In this document: positions 55,117 through 63,904 of the stretch, piece after piece
Position numbering within the stretch: the first letter of the stretch is position 1
Layout: each line of letters begins with the position of its first letter
NCBI RefSeq assembly: GCF_011813015.1
Contig: NZ_QHLQ01000008.1
Coordinates: forward strand, 117,248-181,247
Reading direction: 5' to 3'
Source: Parasedimentitalea denitrificans
GTDB taxonomy: Bacteria > Pseudomonadota > Alphaproteobacteria > Rhodobacterales > Rhodobacteraceae
DNA: 64,000 bases
Made by a program: the position numbers and the translations under genes
The notes under the pieces: model-generated
The model's database searches: none
Told to the model about the DNA's origin: nothing
What the model saw: only the letters and a program-made list of their open reading frames with translations

Positions 55117-55908
55117 TTACTTCAGCTTCGGTGGATTCTCTGGATCGCTACCCGGGATCTTGGGCTGATACACCTTGGGCTCTTCCGGTTTTGGCAGATC
55201 AAACCGCAACCCAACCTTATCCAGCTTCTCTGTCATTGCATCAGCGCTGGAAAAGAACCCTACATCCATTGCCCCTGCTTCGATCCCAGAAAAGGTCAGC
55301 GCCTCACCTGCGGCCTTAGCCAGTGCGGATTGGGCCGCATCTGAGGTGTCGATAAAGCCCAGCAGATGCCCCTGCCCACCGCCGGTATACTGAACACTAA
55401 CCAGATAGGCCGAAGTCGCCAACCCAGCAGCAGTTGCCAGCTTGCTGTCCAGCGCGGTCAACAGAACCTCGGGAAGGCCCACCGGCGCAGAGACTTCGAC
55501 AATCGCAGCTTCAACCTGATCAGGCGTATGCTCCAACGTTTGGTGCAACCAACTGACGGCTTCGGCAGGGATCATGATTGACGACGGAGCCACCTCTAGG
55601 TTCACGCCTAGGCCTATCCCCTGCCCAGCCAGCATCTGTGCAACCACGCGCCCCGACAACGCCACATATGGAACGGGACGCTCAGCAAACTGTGCCAGAC
55701 GCTCTTCGCGGTCAAACAGCAGAACAAAAGATCCATCAGCCAGATCAAACATCTCGGGCGAGATATTACCGTCCTCGGCTTCTTTGGTCAGCATCATGAA
55801 CAATTCTGAATCGGCCAGACGTTCATAAAACCGCAGCCTTGCACCGTCATCGTCAGGCGCGGCGGTCATCGCTGCATGGGCGCGGTCCAGCGCAGTGGTC
55901 TCTGTCAT
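55117..55908 (-). CDS. SseB-family protein
   Basis: A 263-residue soluble protein of the SseB family (N-terminal domain: DSELFMMLTKEA..., FVLLFDREERLAQFAERPVPYVALSG; C-terminal domain from about residue 125). Sometimes called enhanced serine sensitivity protein in E. coli, its activity is unknown. Its ATG overlaps the UDG-like gene stop by four bases (ATGA), so the two are co-translated. Confidence 0.87.
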   Translation of the reverse strand: MTETTALDRAHAAMTAAPDDDGARLRFYERLADSELFMMLTKEAEDGNISPEMFDLADGSFVLLFDREERLAQFAERPVPYVALSGRVVAQMLAGQGIGLGVNLEVAPSSIMIPAEAVSWLHQTLEHTPDQVEAAIVEVSAPVGLPEVLLTALDSKLATAAGLATSAYLVSVQYTGGGQGHLLGFIDTSDAAQSALAKAAGEALTFSGIEAGAMDVGFFSSADAMTEKLDKVGLRFDLPKPEEPKVYQPKIPGSDPENPPKLK

Positions 55909-56498
55909 TTCAACACCTCTTTCACCCTGGCGCGCAGGTCTGGCAACAGCTCTGCCTCAAACCAAGGGTTTTTCTTCAACCACCCGGTATTGCGCCAAGA
56001 CGGATGTGGCAAGGGAAACAACTGCGGCGCATGATCTCGCCAGCCCTGCACCAACTCTTTAACTGGCTTTTTTGTTCCCATGTGAAACCGCTGGGCATGC
56101 GCCCCAACCAAGACTGTAATTTCGATGTTCGGCAATTGCGCCATCACACGCTGATGCCAGGTTCGATGGCACAGCACGGGTGGTGGCAGGTCTGCGCCCT
56201 TGGCGTTGTATCCGGGAAAGCAGAAACCCATCGGAACAATTGCAATCTGGTCCTTGTCATAAAACGCAGAAGCATCAAGCCCCAGCCAATCGCGCAGCCG
56301 ATCCCCCGACGCATCCGTAAAGGGCCGACCACTTTCGTGAACCCGCGCCCCCGGTGCCTGACCGGCAATCAAGATACGGGCAGAGGGTCGAAACCAAACC
56401 ACCGGGCGCGGGGTATGCGCGGTTGCCGTGGCTGCAAATCGGTCACTACACAATCTACAGGCGCTGATCTCAGCCTTTAAGGCACAACTGCTAACCAC
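55905..56498 (-). CDS. Uracil-DNA-glycosylase-superfamily protein
   Basis: A 197-residue protein with the UDG fold: an N-terminal Cys pair (ISACRLCSDRF), the motif A region ILIAGQAPGARVHESGRPFTDASGD, the GYNAKGADLPPP loop, and the C-terminal motif LPHPSWRN with the catalytic-loop His. The Cys set may bind an Fe-S cluster as in families 4 and 5, but the full ligand set is not clear. I prefer the GTG at 56498, which has GAGG seven bases upstream; the frame's outer GTG at 56546 lies inside a perfect palindrome. It removes damaged bases, or acts on nucleic acid in an unknown way. Confidence 0.82.
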   Translation of the reverse strand: MVSSCALKAEISACRLCSDRFAATATAHTPRPVVWFRPSARILIAGQAPGARVHESGRPFTDASGDRLRDWLGLDASAFYDKDQIAIVPMGFCFPGYNAKGADLPPPVLCHRTWHQRVMAQLPNIEITVLVGAHAQRFHMGTKKPVKELVQGWRDHAPQLFPLPHPSWRNTGWLKKNPWFEAELLPDLRARVKEVLK

Positions 56499-56516
56499 TT
56501 TTCGCCCTCGCCTCAC

Positions 56517-56547
56517 GGTGACTGTTTCGAATCCGGAAACAGTCACC
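56517..56547. promoter_or_regulatory. Perfect 12-bp palindrome upstream of the UDG-like gene
   Basis: Arms GGTGACTGTTTC (56517-56528) and GAAACAGTCACC (56536-56547) with a 7-base spacer. It sits just before the preferred start codon, a position suited to an operator or a 5' RNA hairpin. No T-run follows on either strand. Confidence 0.6.
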
Positions 56548-56634
56548 CCCCCATTTCGCCAATCTCCGTGTTAGTGACAGAGAAGTTTCAGCGCCTTTTC
56601 CACAAAAACGGCCGCGATATTAGTTAATAGACCA

Positions 56635-56664
56635 TTGATAAACTATACTACAATTCGACATAAT
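56635..56664 (+). promoter_or_regulatory. Predicted sigma-70-type promoter of the capsule/KDO operon
   Basis: The -35 box TTGATA (56635-56640) and -10 box CATAAT (56659-56664) are separated by 18 bases; each matches the consensus at five of six positions. The surrounding A/T-rich stretch lies about 130 bases before kpsT, and no other gene on this strand intervenes. Confidence 0.55.
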
Positions 56665-56666
56665 AT

Positions 56667-56679
56667 GGCCAAATTGGCC
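56667..56679. promoter_or_regulatory. Palindrome at the predicted kps transcription start
   Basis: GGCCAAATTGGCC is a 6-bp inverted repeat around a central A, starting two bases after the predicted -10 box and so covering the likely +1. It is well placed for a repressor operator. Confidence 0.45.
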
Positions 56680-56794
56680 GCGTAAGCCGTTAACACTCCT
56701 CTGTTATGGAAGGGGTTAGGTGCTACGTCACCGTCAATATCATCCGTGAGAAGAGCCCTGAAACAGGGGCCGCGCGGGCAGTACCGGAAAGACG

Positions 56795-57454
56795 ATGATC
56801 GAGTTTCAGAATGTCAGCAAGTCCTTTTGGACCGGAAGTCAGCACAAGGTGATCCTGGATAAGGTCTCCTTTCGTGTTGATCTTGGCAATTCACTTGGGG
56901 TTCTGGCCCCTAATGGCACTGGCAAGACAACTCTGATCAACATGATGGCTGGCCTGGAAAAACCCGACGACGGCGAAATCGTACGATCCAGCAAGGTTTC
57001 CTTTCCGCTTGGCTTTATGGGCGGGGTGGTCAATCGACTGTCTGCACTGGAAAATTCACGATTTATTGCCAAGCTTTATGGGCTGGATCCAGACTACGTC
57101 GAGGCCTATTGCCGGTGGCTGTGTGGGTTGGGAGAGTACTTTGACCAACCTGTGGGGACCTATTCGTCGGGTATGCGCGCGCGCTTCAGCTTCTCGTTGA
57201 TGCTCGCACTGGATTTCGATATCTATCTTGTCGACGAAGGTATGCCGGGCACAACAGATGTTGAATTCAATAAAAAAGCAGGCGCAATCCTGGAAGAACG
57301 TCTGCAAACCACCACCATCATCATCGTCTCGCATCAGGCAAAGACGTTAGAGAAATTTGCCCGATCGGCCGCCGTTCTGCTGAACGGACACCTACACATG
57401 TTTGAAACCTTGGAAGAAGCGAAACAGCTCTATGACTATGAAACCCAAGGCTAA
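56795..57454 (+). CDS. kpsT: Polysaccharide-export ABC ATPase, KpsT type
   Basis: A 219-residue ATPase that powers export of a capsule-like polysaccharide through KpsM. Walker A is APNGTGKTTLIN (about 38-49); the signature loop is TYSSGMRAR, the degenerate form characteristic of KpsT; Walker B is DIYLVDEG, and the switch His lies in IIVSHQAKT. No KpsM permease gene adjoins it. It is the first gene of a four-gene unit, and its 3' end overlaps kpsE by 23 bases. Confidence 0.92.
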   Translation: MIEFQNVSKSFWTGSQHKVILDKVSFRVDLGNSLGVLAPNGTGKTTLINMMAGLEKPDDGEIVRSSKVSFPLGFMGGVVNRLSALENSRFIAKLYGLDPDYVEAYCRWLCGLGEYFDQPVGTYSSGMRARFSFSLMLALDFDIYLVDEGMPGTTDVEFNKKAGAILEERLQTTTIIIVSHQAKTLEKFARSAAVLLNGHLHMFETLEEAKQLYDYETQG

Positions 57455-59129
57455 AAAGTTTCGCATTCGCCGCAATCCGGGAAACCCCGGCAGCGGACAG
57501 ACTGCTCCAACATCCGGTGAACCGGCCGGTGGTTCTGCAGATTCCGCCGCGACACGACCAGCACGGGCCAGATCTGTGCCCGGCCCAAAAGCAGAGGCCG
57601 CTGCTGCTTCGGCACAGATGCAGGCCGGTACTGAGCTCCAATCATCGCTAAGTGGTCAGGTCAGTTCAGCCCGGGAAACTGGGGTTAGCACCGATATTGA
57701 CGCCATTCGCCAAGAGGGGCTGACAGGCCGACAGTTACGCATGGCACGTCGCGTAGCCCAAAAGCATAACTTGCCTGCAACCTCAGATTTTGACGCGGTT
57801 CGACTGCTGCGGGCAAAAGGCATCGATCCGTTCAAACGGTCAAACATGCTGGAACTCGTGGTTCCGCAAAACAAGGCTCATGCCGCTGGCAGCCCCGAGG
57901 CTCCGGGCGCGGTACAACTACCGCAGACCATTCCGGCAGCCAAAACGAACCTTCCTTCAACTGAACTAAGTCCGGCTGAGCGACGTGAACGCGATATCCG
58001 CACCATCCAGCGCGAGATCAGCAACCGCCGCCGTCGCAAACTGTTACTCTTGATGGGTCGGTTGGCGTTCTTCGTCATGCTACCGACATTTCTGGCGGGC
58101 TATTATTTCTACAAAGTCGCTACGCCAATGTATGCGGCCAAATCCGAATTCCTAATCCTGAAAGCCGACAACGCAGGCGGCGCTGGATTGGGCGGATTGC
58201 TGAGCGGCACCCAGTTTGCCACCAGCCAGGATTCGATCGCAGTCCAAAGCTTTCTGCAGTCAAAAGAAGCCATGATCCGACTGGATGCCGATATAGGCTT
58301 CAAATCTCACTTCACGCAGGAATGGATCGACCCCATTCAGCGCCTGAACGAGAATCCCACCAATGAAGAGGCCTACAAAACCTATAGCCGCAACGTGACC
58401 ATTGGTTACGACCCCACCGAGGGGGTCATCCGGATGGAAGTCTCTGCAGCCGATCCTGAGGTATCAGCCCAGTTTGCGCAAAGCTTGATCAACTACGCCG
58501 AAGAAATGGTGAACGATCTTTCCAGTAACAAGCGCGACAATCAGATGCGGGATGCGCAACGTGCGATGGAAAGTGCCGAGGAAAAGCGTCGAGCGGCGCA
58601 GCAGTCACTAGTGCAACTGCAACAGCAAGGGTCTGTCTTGGATCCCGAAGGCGTGATCCTGTCATTGCGCTCGCAAATCAGTACGTTTGAATTGCAAGTG
58701 CAAGAGAAAGAACTGGAACTCGCCGCTCTGCTGGACAACACCCGTCCCAACAAGGCCAAAGTTGCCGGCACCCGCGCCGATATTGAGCGGCTTCTGGCTG
58801 TTATCGACCGACTGAACCAACGCATGATTGACGCCTCTGCCGGTGAAAACTCCCTGGCGAGCCTTAGTGTTCAGATCCAGATGGCGCAGGCTGATTTGGC
58901 GACACGTGATCTGATGCTGCAATCCGCCCTGCAGCAAGTTGAACAAACCCGAATGGAGGCCAACCGTCAGGTTCGGTACCTGACGACTGCGGTACAGCCA
59001 GTGCCAAGCCAGGAAGCGTCTTATCCACGCAAGTTTGAAAATACAATTTTGGCTTTCCTGATTTTTTCCGGTATCTATCTGATGTTCTCACTCACAGCGT
59101 CCATCCTTCGCGAACAGGTCTCATCGTAA
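57432..59129 (+). CDS. kpsE: Polysaccharide-export inner-membrane protein, KpsE type, with long N-terminal extension
   Basis: A 565-residue polysaccharide co-polymerase/export protein. Two membrane helices, near residues 205-226 and 534-556, flank a periplasmic region with long coiled coils ([18 protein letters not shown] and [14 protein letters not shown]), the KpsE/Wzz pattern. About 200 residues before the first helix are cytosolic: a Pro/Gly/Ala/Ser-rich start, a segment [18 protein letters not shown] and then [12 protein letters not shown], before a basic RRRRK. This extension is absent from E. coli KpsE (about 380 residues). The start is ATG 57432, out of frame with kpsT. Confidence 0.87.
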   Translation: MTMKPKAKKFRIRRNPGNPGSGQTAPTSGEPAGGSADSAATRPARARSVPGPKAEAAAASAQMQAGTELQSSLSGQVSSARETGVSTDIDAIRQEGLTGRQLRMARRVAQKHNLPATSDFDAVRLLRAKGIDPFKRSNMLELVVPQNKAHAAGSPEAPGAVQLPQTIPAAKTNLPSTELSPAERRERDIRTIQREISNRRRRKLLLLMGRLAFFVMLPTFLAGYYFYKVATPMYAAKSEFLILKADNAGGAGLGGLLSGTQFATSQDSIAVQSFLQSKEAMIRLDADIGFKSHFTQEWIDPIQRLNENPTNEEAYKTYSRNVTIGYDPTEGVIRMEVSAADPEVSAQFAQSLINYAEEMVNDLSSNKRDNQMRDAQRAMESAEEKRRAAQQSLVQLQQQGSVLDPEGVILSLRSQISTFELQVQEKELELAALLDNTRPNKAKVAGTRADIERLLAVIDRLNQRMIDASAGENSLASLSVQIQMAQADLATRDLMLQSALQQVEQTRMEANRQVRYLTTAVQPVPSQEASYPRKFENTILAFLIFSGIYLMFSLTASILREQVSS

Positions 59130-59133
59130 GCTT

Positions 59134-59967
59134 ATGAAAAACATTCAAATCGCCGACCTCAATATCGGAAACGACCGTCCACTGACCCTGATTGCTGGTC
59201 CGTGCCAACTGGAAAGCGCCGATCACGCGCAGATGATCGCAGGCAAGATGAAAGAGGCTTGCGATGCCGCTGGGGCGCAATATGTGTTTAAGGCCTCTTA
59301 TGACAAGGCCAACCGCACCTCGATCAGTGGTGTACGTGGGCCAGGAATGGACGAAGGTCTTGCCATGCTCGACAGCGTCAAGAAGGCCATCGGCGTGCCG
59401 GTTCTGACGGATGTTCATACCACTGACCAATGTGCCCCTACGGCTGCGGTCTGCGATATCCTGCAGATCCCTGCGCTTCTATGCCGCCAGACTGACCTAT
59501 TGCTGGCAGCCGCTGAAACCGGCGCGGCAATCAACGTCAAAAAGGGTCAGTTCCTGGCCCCTTGGGACATGGCCAACATCGTCACCAAAATCGAGAGCAC
59601 AGGCAACCAGCGTATCTTGCTGACCGAGCGTGGCACCTCGTTTGGCTATAACACTCTGGTCACTGACATGCGGTCACTACCTCAGATGGCCTCTACCGGA
59701 TATCCTGTTGTGATGGATGCAACCCACGCCGTTCAGCAACCTGCAGGTCTGGGTGGTTCAACCGGTGGTCAACGCGAGTTCGCCCCGGTGATGGCCCGCG
59801 CCGCCGCCGCCATTGGTGTTGGTGCCATTTTCATCGAGACTCACGAGGACCCTGATCGCTCGCCATCAGATGGTCCAAATATGATCTACCTCGACCAGAT
59901 GCCGCAGTTGATCGAAACCTTGATGGCGTTTGATGCCTTGGCCAAAGCCAACCCTATGACTTTTTAA
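59134..59967 (+). CDS. kdsA: 3-deoxy-D-manno-octulosonate 8-phosphate synthase
   Basis: Condenses phosphoenolpyruvate and arabinose 5-phosphate to KDO 8-phosphate, for lipopolysaccharide and KDO-linked capsule. A 277-residue TIM barrel: [42 protein letters not shown] and [12 protein letters not shown]. Cys in AGPC marks the metal-dependent class (metal-independent forms have Asn there). It starts four bases after kpsE, clearly in the same operon, which suggests a KDO-containing or KDO-linked surface polymer. Confidence 0.95.
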   Translation: MKNIQIADLNIGNDRPLTLIAGPCQLESADHAQMIAGKMKEACDAAGAQYVFKASYDKANRTSISGVRGPGMDEGLAMLDSVKKAIGVPVLTDVHTTDQCAPTAAVCDILQIPALLCRQTDLLLAAAETGAAINVKKGQFLAPWDMANIVTKIESTGNQRILLTERGTSFGYNTLVTDMRSLPQMASTGYPVVMDATHAVQQPAGLGGSTGGQREFAPVMARAAAAIGVGAIFIETHEDPDRSPSDGPNMIYLDQMPQLIETLMAFDALAKANPMTF

Positions 59968-59990
59968 TTCACCGTAAAAGAGTTTTTCAA

Positions 59991-61487
59991 ATGACCAAAC
60001 CAACTGCTCCGGTATCTCCAAATACCTGGAATTTCCTACGCGACCCAATGATCGTGCCTACCGGCTTTCGTGAATATGACGCCCGTTGGAAATACCCGGA
60101 CGAGATAAACCTGCCAGGCATCACGGCGGTGGGGCTTGGTTTGGCAACACAAATGCATGCCCGCGGGATTGATCCGGTCATTGCAGTGGCTAACGACTAC
60201 CGGGATTACTCTCTCAGCATCAAAAACGCCCTGATTTTAGGACTCATTCAGGGCGGTGTTCAGGTCAAGGATATCGGCCCAGCCGTCTCCCCAATGGCCT
60301 ATTTCGCCCAATTCCACCTGGATGTTCCTGCTGTCGCAATGGTCACTGCCAGCCACAATCCCAACGGCTGGACCGGGGTCAAGATGGGCTTTGAACGCCC
60401 CCTCACCCACGGCCCCGATGAAATGAACGAATTGCGCGAAATTGTGCTGGAGGGCGAAGCCATTGCTCGTCCCGGCGGCGGCTATGAATTTGTCGATGGT
60501 GTTAAAGAGGCCTACATGGACGATCTGGTCGGCGACTTCAAAATGTCCCGCCCGCTCAAAGTCGTCTGCGCAACCGGCAACGGCACAGCAGCAGCCTTCG
60601 GCCCCGAACTGTTCGAACGGATCGGCGTCGAGGTCGTGCCCAGCCATAACCGGCTGGACTATACCTTCCCACACTACAACCCCAACCCCGAAGCGATGGA
60701 AATGCTGCACGACATGGCCGACAGCGTTCGCGCTTCTGGTGCTGATTTTGCACTGGGTTTTGACGGTGACGGCGACCGATGCGGTGTTGTGGATGACGAA
60801 GGCGAAGAAATCTTTGCTGACAAAGTGGGCGTCATCATGGCCCGCGACCTATCCAAATTGCACCCCAATGCCACCTTTGTCGCGGATGTGAAATCCACTG
60901 GGTTGTTTGCCTCCGACCCCGAACTGCAAAAGAACGGTGTCACTGCTGACTATTGGAAAACCGGCCACAGCCACATGAAGCGTCGCGTCAAAGAGATCAG
61001 TGCACTGGCTGGGTTCGAAAAATCTGGTCACTACTTTCTGGCCGAACCCATCGGTCGCGGCTACGACTGTGGCATGCGGGTCGCGGTTGAGATCTGCAAA
61101 CTGATGGATCGCAACCCGGATATGAAGATGTCCGACCTTCGCAAGGCACTGCCCAAGACTTGGGCCACACCCACAATGTCGCCCTATTGCGCCGATACTG
61201 AGAAATACGACGTGCTGGAACGTCTGGTCGCAAAACTGGTGGCCAAGCACGAAGCAGGTGAAAGCTTTGCCGGGCGTACCATCAAAGAGGTTGTTACAGT
61301 CAACGGCGCCCGCGTGATCCTCGACAATGGTTCATGGGGCTTGGTACGCGCCTCCTCAAACACCCCCAATCTGGTGGTGGTCTGCGAAAGCTCTGACAGC
61401 GATGCCGAAATGCGCGCGATCTTCGCCGATATAGACGCGGTCATCCGCACCGAGCCTCAGGTCGGCGACTACGACCAAAGCATTTAA
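59991..61487 (+). CDS. Phosphomannomutase/phosphoglucomutase
   Basis: A 498-residue alpha-D-phosphohexomutase that interconverts hexose 1- and 6-phosphates to feed sugar-nucleotide synthesis. The phosphoserine loop TASHNPNGWTGVKMG lies near residue 118, the Mg loop GFDGDGDRCG near 256, the sugar loop FEKSGHYF near 342 and the phosphate-binding loop VRASSNTPN near 450. Last gene of the kpsT-kpsE-kdsA unit, 23 bases after kdsA, so it probably supplies precursors for the same polymer. The terminator is at 61494. Confidence 0.94.
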   Translation: MTKPTAPVSPNTWNFLRDPMIVPTGFREYDARWKYPDEINLPGITAVGLGLATQMHARGIDPVIAVANDYRDYSLSIKNALILGLIQGGVQVKDIGPAVSPMAYFAQFHLDVPAVAMVTASHNPNGWTGVKMGFERPLTHGPDEMNELREIVLEGEAIARPGGGYEFVDGVKEAYMDDLVGDFKMSRPLKVVCATGNGTAAAFGPELFERIGVEVVPSHNRLDYTFPHYNPNPEAMEMLHDMADSVRASGADFALGFDGDGDRCGVVDDEGEEIFADKVGVIMARDLSKLHPNATFVADVKSTGLFASDPELQKNGVTADYWKTGHSHMKRRVKEISALAGFEKSGHYFLAEPIGRGYDCGMRVAVEICKLMDRNPDMKMSDLRKALPKTWATPTMSPYCADTEKYDVLERLVAKLVAKHEAGESFAGRTIKEVVTVNGARVILDNGSWGLVRASSNTPNLVVVCESSDSDAEMRAIFADIDAVIRTEPQVGDYDQSI

Positions 61488-61493
61488 CAAAAA

Positions 61494-61523
61494 AAGGCGC
61501 GCCAGTTATCCTCGGCGCGCCTT
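61494..61523 (+). terminator. Terminator of the capsule/KDO operon
   Basis: Arms AAGGCGCGCC (61494-61503) and GGCGCGCCTT (61514-61523), perfect over 10 bases, loop of 10. An A-run on the left makes it more effective on the minus strand; the T-run on the right is weak. Confidence 0.65.
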
Positions 61524-61547
61524 ATCTAAAAGCGCTAGATCCCCCGC

Positions 61548-61600
61548 TTCATCTGGCTAAAAATATCCCGGGGTCTGGGGCAGAGCCCCAGCCTTCCCCA
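61548..61600. repeat. Dispersed intergenic palindromic repeat, family 1, copy C
   Basis: Forward copy: TTCATCTGGCTA, then TATCCCGGGG, then hairpin CTGGGGC-AGA-GCCCCAG. It ends at the stop of the convergent AsmA-family gene, so on that strand the hairpin comes immediately after the stop. Confidence 0.8.
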
Positions 61601-61602
61601 AA

Positions 61603-63546
61603 TCAGTTCCCCTGCAACAATTGCAACAGGCTGTCCTTGGCGCGCTGCTCCAACCCATCCTTTATCGCTTCTTCCAGATCCTGCTCTGGTGCAATCTCGA
61701 CATTCAGCTCTTCGCTTAGCTTCTGGCGCAGCTGATCCGTGGCCTGATCCTCAATCCCGTCAATCTCAGCCTCCAGCACCTCGCTCAGGTCCGGCCGGAT
61801 CTTGGGATCTGCCCAAGGGCCAGTTATCCGCAGCGGTAGCGACAATCCCCGGCCACCATTGGCCGCCGTCGCGGTTGGCGTGAACAGATAATCCAGATCT
61901 TGCGCGCCCAAGCCAATCCGGCCAGCCCCATCCGCACGCACGCCTTTTAGTGAAATCAGCAAATCCTGGTTGTTCAGATTGCCATCCTTCAACGTGTAAC
62001 TGGCGCTCAGATTGTCAAACACTGTGCTACCACCATTGCCACTGCCAGACCGCATCAGCCCCTCTAGGTCAAACCCGGTAAAAAACCCCTTGCCGATCTC
62101 CAGCCAGCCCTTACCACTCAGCGACCTCATAATGGCGTCCTGCGTGTTGCCAATGCCCAGAAACTGCAGCTCCCCCAATGCCTCGCCGTTCAGCCGGTCA
62201 TAGCCCGCCAACTGCCCCAGTGCTTGCTCCAAACGAATACCCGAGTAGGTCAGCTTACCACCAACAGACAACCCATTGCGGTTGTTGGCCACCACCTGCC
62301 CCTGCACCGAACCGCCAAAAACCGAGGCCGGAAGGAATTTCAGAACCGCACGTGCATTGTCAATCGACAGGTTCAACTTGCTGGCACCCAGTTTGACACT
62401 GCCGGTATTCAAACTGGCGACAGTCAGCTCGACTGAACCTTCGACCAAAGCCAGAGCAGAGGCGTCAATGAGGTCTGCAGACCAGCCAGCAGTTTCCGAA
62501 CTGGCAGCCCCAGCCGAGCCACCAGTTGCAGCCACCCCTGTTAGGTCCAAGTCCTGTGCCTGTAGTTTGGCGGTGACATATGGCACCTCTCCCAGAGTCA
62601 GATCCACCGCGCCTTTCAGCACATTGCCGCCCAGATCCAGATTCAAATCTCGCAACGTCAGACGTCCATCTGGGGTGTAGGTCAGGTCACTGCCCACCGT
62701 CAGGCTTTGCCCCATCCCTTGCGGCAGGGAAACATCACCCAGCCCCGCGGCACTCAGCACCCGTACAGTATCGTCACTCTTGACCGTCAACCGTCCTGCT
62801 GCCTCGCCGCTGACGCCGACCCGACCATCAAACCTCGCAATATCGTCCCCCATGGTCACCGTCGCCCCAACCGAGGCCACTTGCCCGTCAAGGAACTCCG
62901 CAAAGGTGCCGATCTCGCCGATGATTTTCACCGCCCCCTCGGACGACTTCAGCGTCATCACCAGATCAACAGTGCCGTTGGGCTCAGGCCATTTCAGCGC
63001 CAGATCGATATTCTGCACCTCGACAACAGCTTCACCATGCGCAGCATAACTGACACTGGCACCGCTGAGCATCAGCGTTTCGATATTCAGCGTCGAGCCA
63101 GCGCCCCCGGCTGCACTGTCCACCTCCGCACTCCCCGAAGGGCTCGCATCGCTAACCGCAGGCAGCTGCCAATTACCCTGCCCGGTGGCATTGGTGCTCA
63201 GGTTCAGATGCGGAGCCTTGGCACGGATGGTTTTGATTTTAACATCACCGTTCAGCAAATCCGGGCCCGAAATGCCAATCGACAGGGTCTCGGCCGTCAA
63301 CATCGGCTGATCGCCCGCCCAATCGGCATTTGACAGGCTGACCCCATGCGCCTTGACGCCCATCACCGGCCAGACCGACAGCGCCACCTCGCCGCTTACC
63401 GCCAGCTTGCGCCCGGTCTGCGCCTCTAACTGGTCCGAGACCAGTTCAGCCAGTTTATCCCCCGGCAGCAACAACAGCCCGCCAATGACCACCACTATGG
63501 TGATCACCAAGGCGACAAATATCCGAAACAACAACCGCATGGTCAA
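61603..63546 (-). CDS. AsmA-family protein
   Basis: A 647-residue envelope protein with an N-terminal membrane helix (LLFRIFVALVITIVVVIGGLLL) and a long periplasmic region of repeated beta segments. These include the AsmA N-terminal domain (GRKLAVSGEVALSVWPVMGVKAHGV) and the AsmA_2-like C-terminal part (NDQ-type repeats, LRITGPWADPKIRPDLSEVL). Such proteins are thought to move phospholipids or to aid outer membrane assembly. It converges with the polysaccharide operon. Confidence 0.9.
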   Translation of the reverse strand: MTMRLLFRIFVALVITIVVVIGGLLLLPGDKLAELVSDQLEAQTGRKLAVSGEVALSVWPVMGVKAHGVSLSNADWAGDQPMLTAETLSIGISGPDLLNGDVKIKTIRAKAPHLNLSTNATGQGNWQLPAVSDASPSGSAEVDSAAGGAGSTLNIETLMLSGASVSYAAHGEAVVEVQNIDLALKWPEPNGTVDLVMTLKSSEGAVKIIGEIGTFAEFLDGQVASVGATVTMGDDIARFDGRVGVSGEAAGRLTVKSDDTVRVLSAAGLGDVSLPQGMGQSLTVGSDLTYTPDGRLTLRDLNLDLGGNVLKGAVDLTLGEVPYVTAKLQAQDLDLTGVAATGGSAGAASSETAGWSADLIDASALALVEGSVELTVASLNTGSVKLGASKLNLSIDNARAVLKFLPASVFGGSVQGQVVANNRNGLSVGGKLTYSGIRLEQALGQLAGYDRLNGEALGELQFLGIGNTQDAIMRSLSGKGWLEIGKGFFTGFDLEGLMRSGSGNGGSTVFDNLSASYTLKDGNLNNQDLLISLKGVRADGAGRIGLGAQDLDYLFTPTATAANGGRGLSLPLRITGPWADPKIRPDLSEVLEAEIDGIEDQATDQLRQKLSEELNVEIAPEQDLEEAIKDGLEQRAKDSLLQLLQGN

Positions 63547-63636
63547 ATCCCTGTCTGTTTGGACTTAGATTAACGTGCTGGGGAATGGGTGCAATCAGGA
63601 CCAAGCAATATTGGGAAAGGATTTACCATTTGCGGC

Positions 63637-63904
63637 CTATAGAGGCTGGCAAGCGACCCCAAACAAAACCTTAAAATGGAAACGTGAGCCCACTCCGGAT
63701 TTGCTTTTAACATCAATTTCCCCACCCATCATTTCAACCAGCTTCTTGCAGATCGAAAGCCCAAGGCCGAAACCTCCGAATGTTCTGGACGTTGATTGAT
63801 CTGCAGGAGTGGAACTATTGAATGTCACTGTTTTAAGACCCTCTGCCATTCCAAGGCCGGTGTCGGACACACAAAAATTGACAGCAATGGTTTGGTCATC
63901 AGAA
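63637..63904 (-). pseudogene. Histidine kinase, C-terminal ATPase fragment cut by an insertion sequence
   Basis: Only the end of a hybrid-type sensor kinase remains: VNFCVSDTGLGM (G1 box), FGGFGLGLSICKKLVEMMGG (G2 box) and SGVGSRFHFKV. The N box and everything before it are missing. Upstream of 63904 the frame continues open, but its translation does not look like a kinase; instead the DNA there looks like the end of an IS5-family element. The fragment therefore lacks the histidine and N box and should be inactive. Confidence 0.7.
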
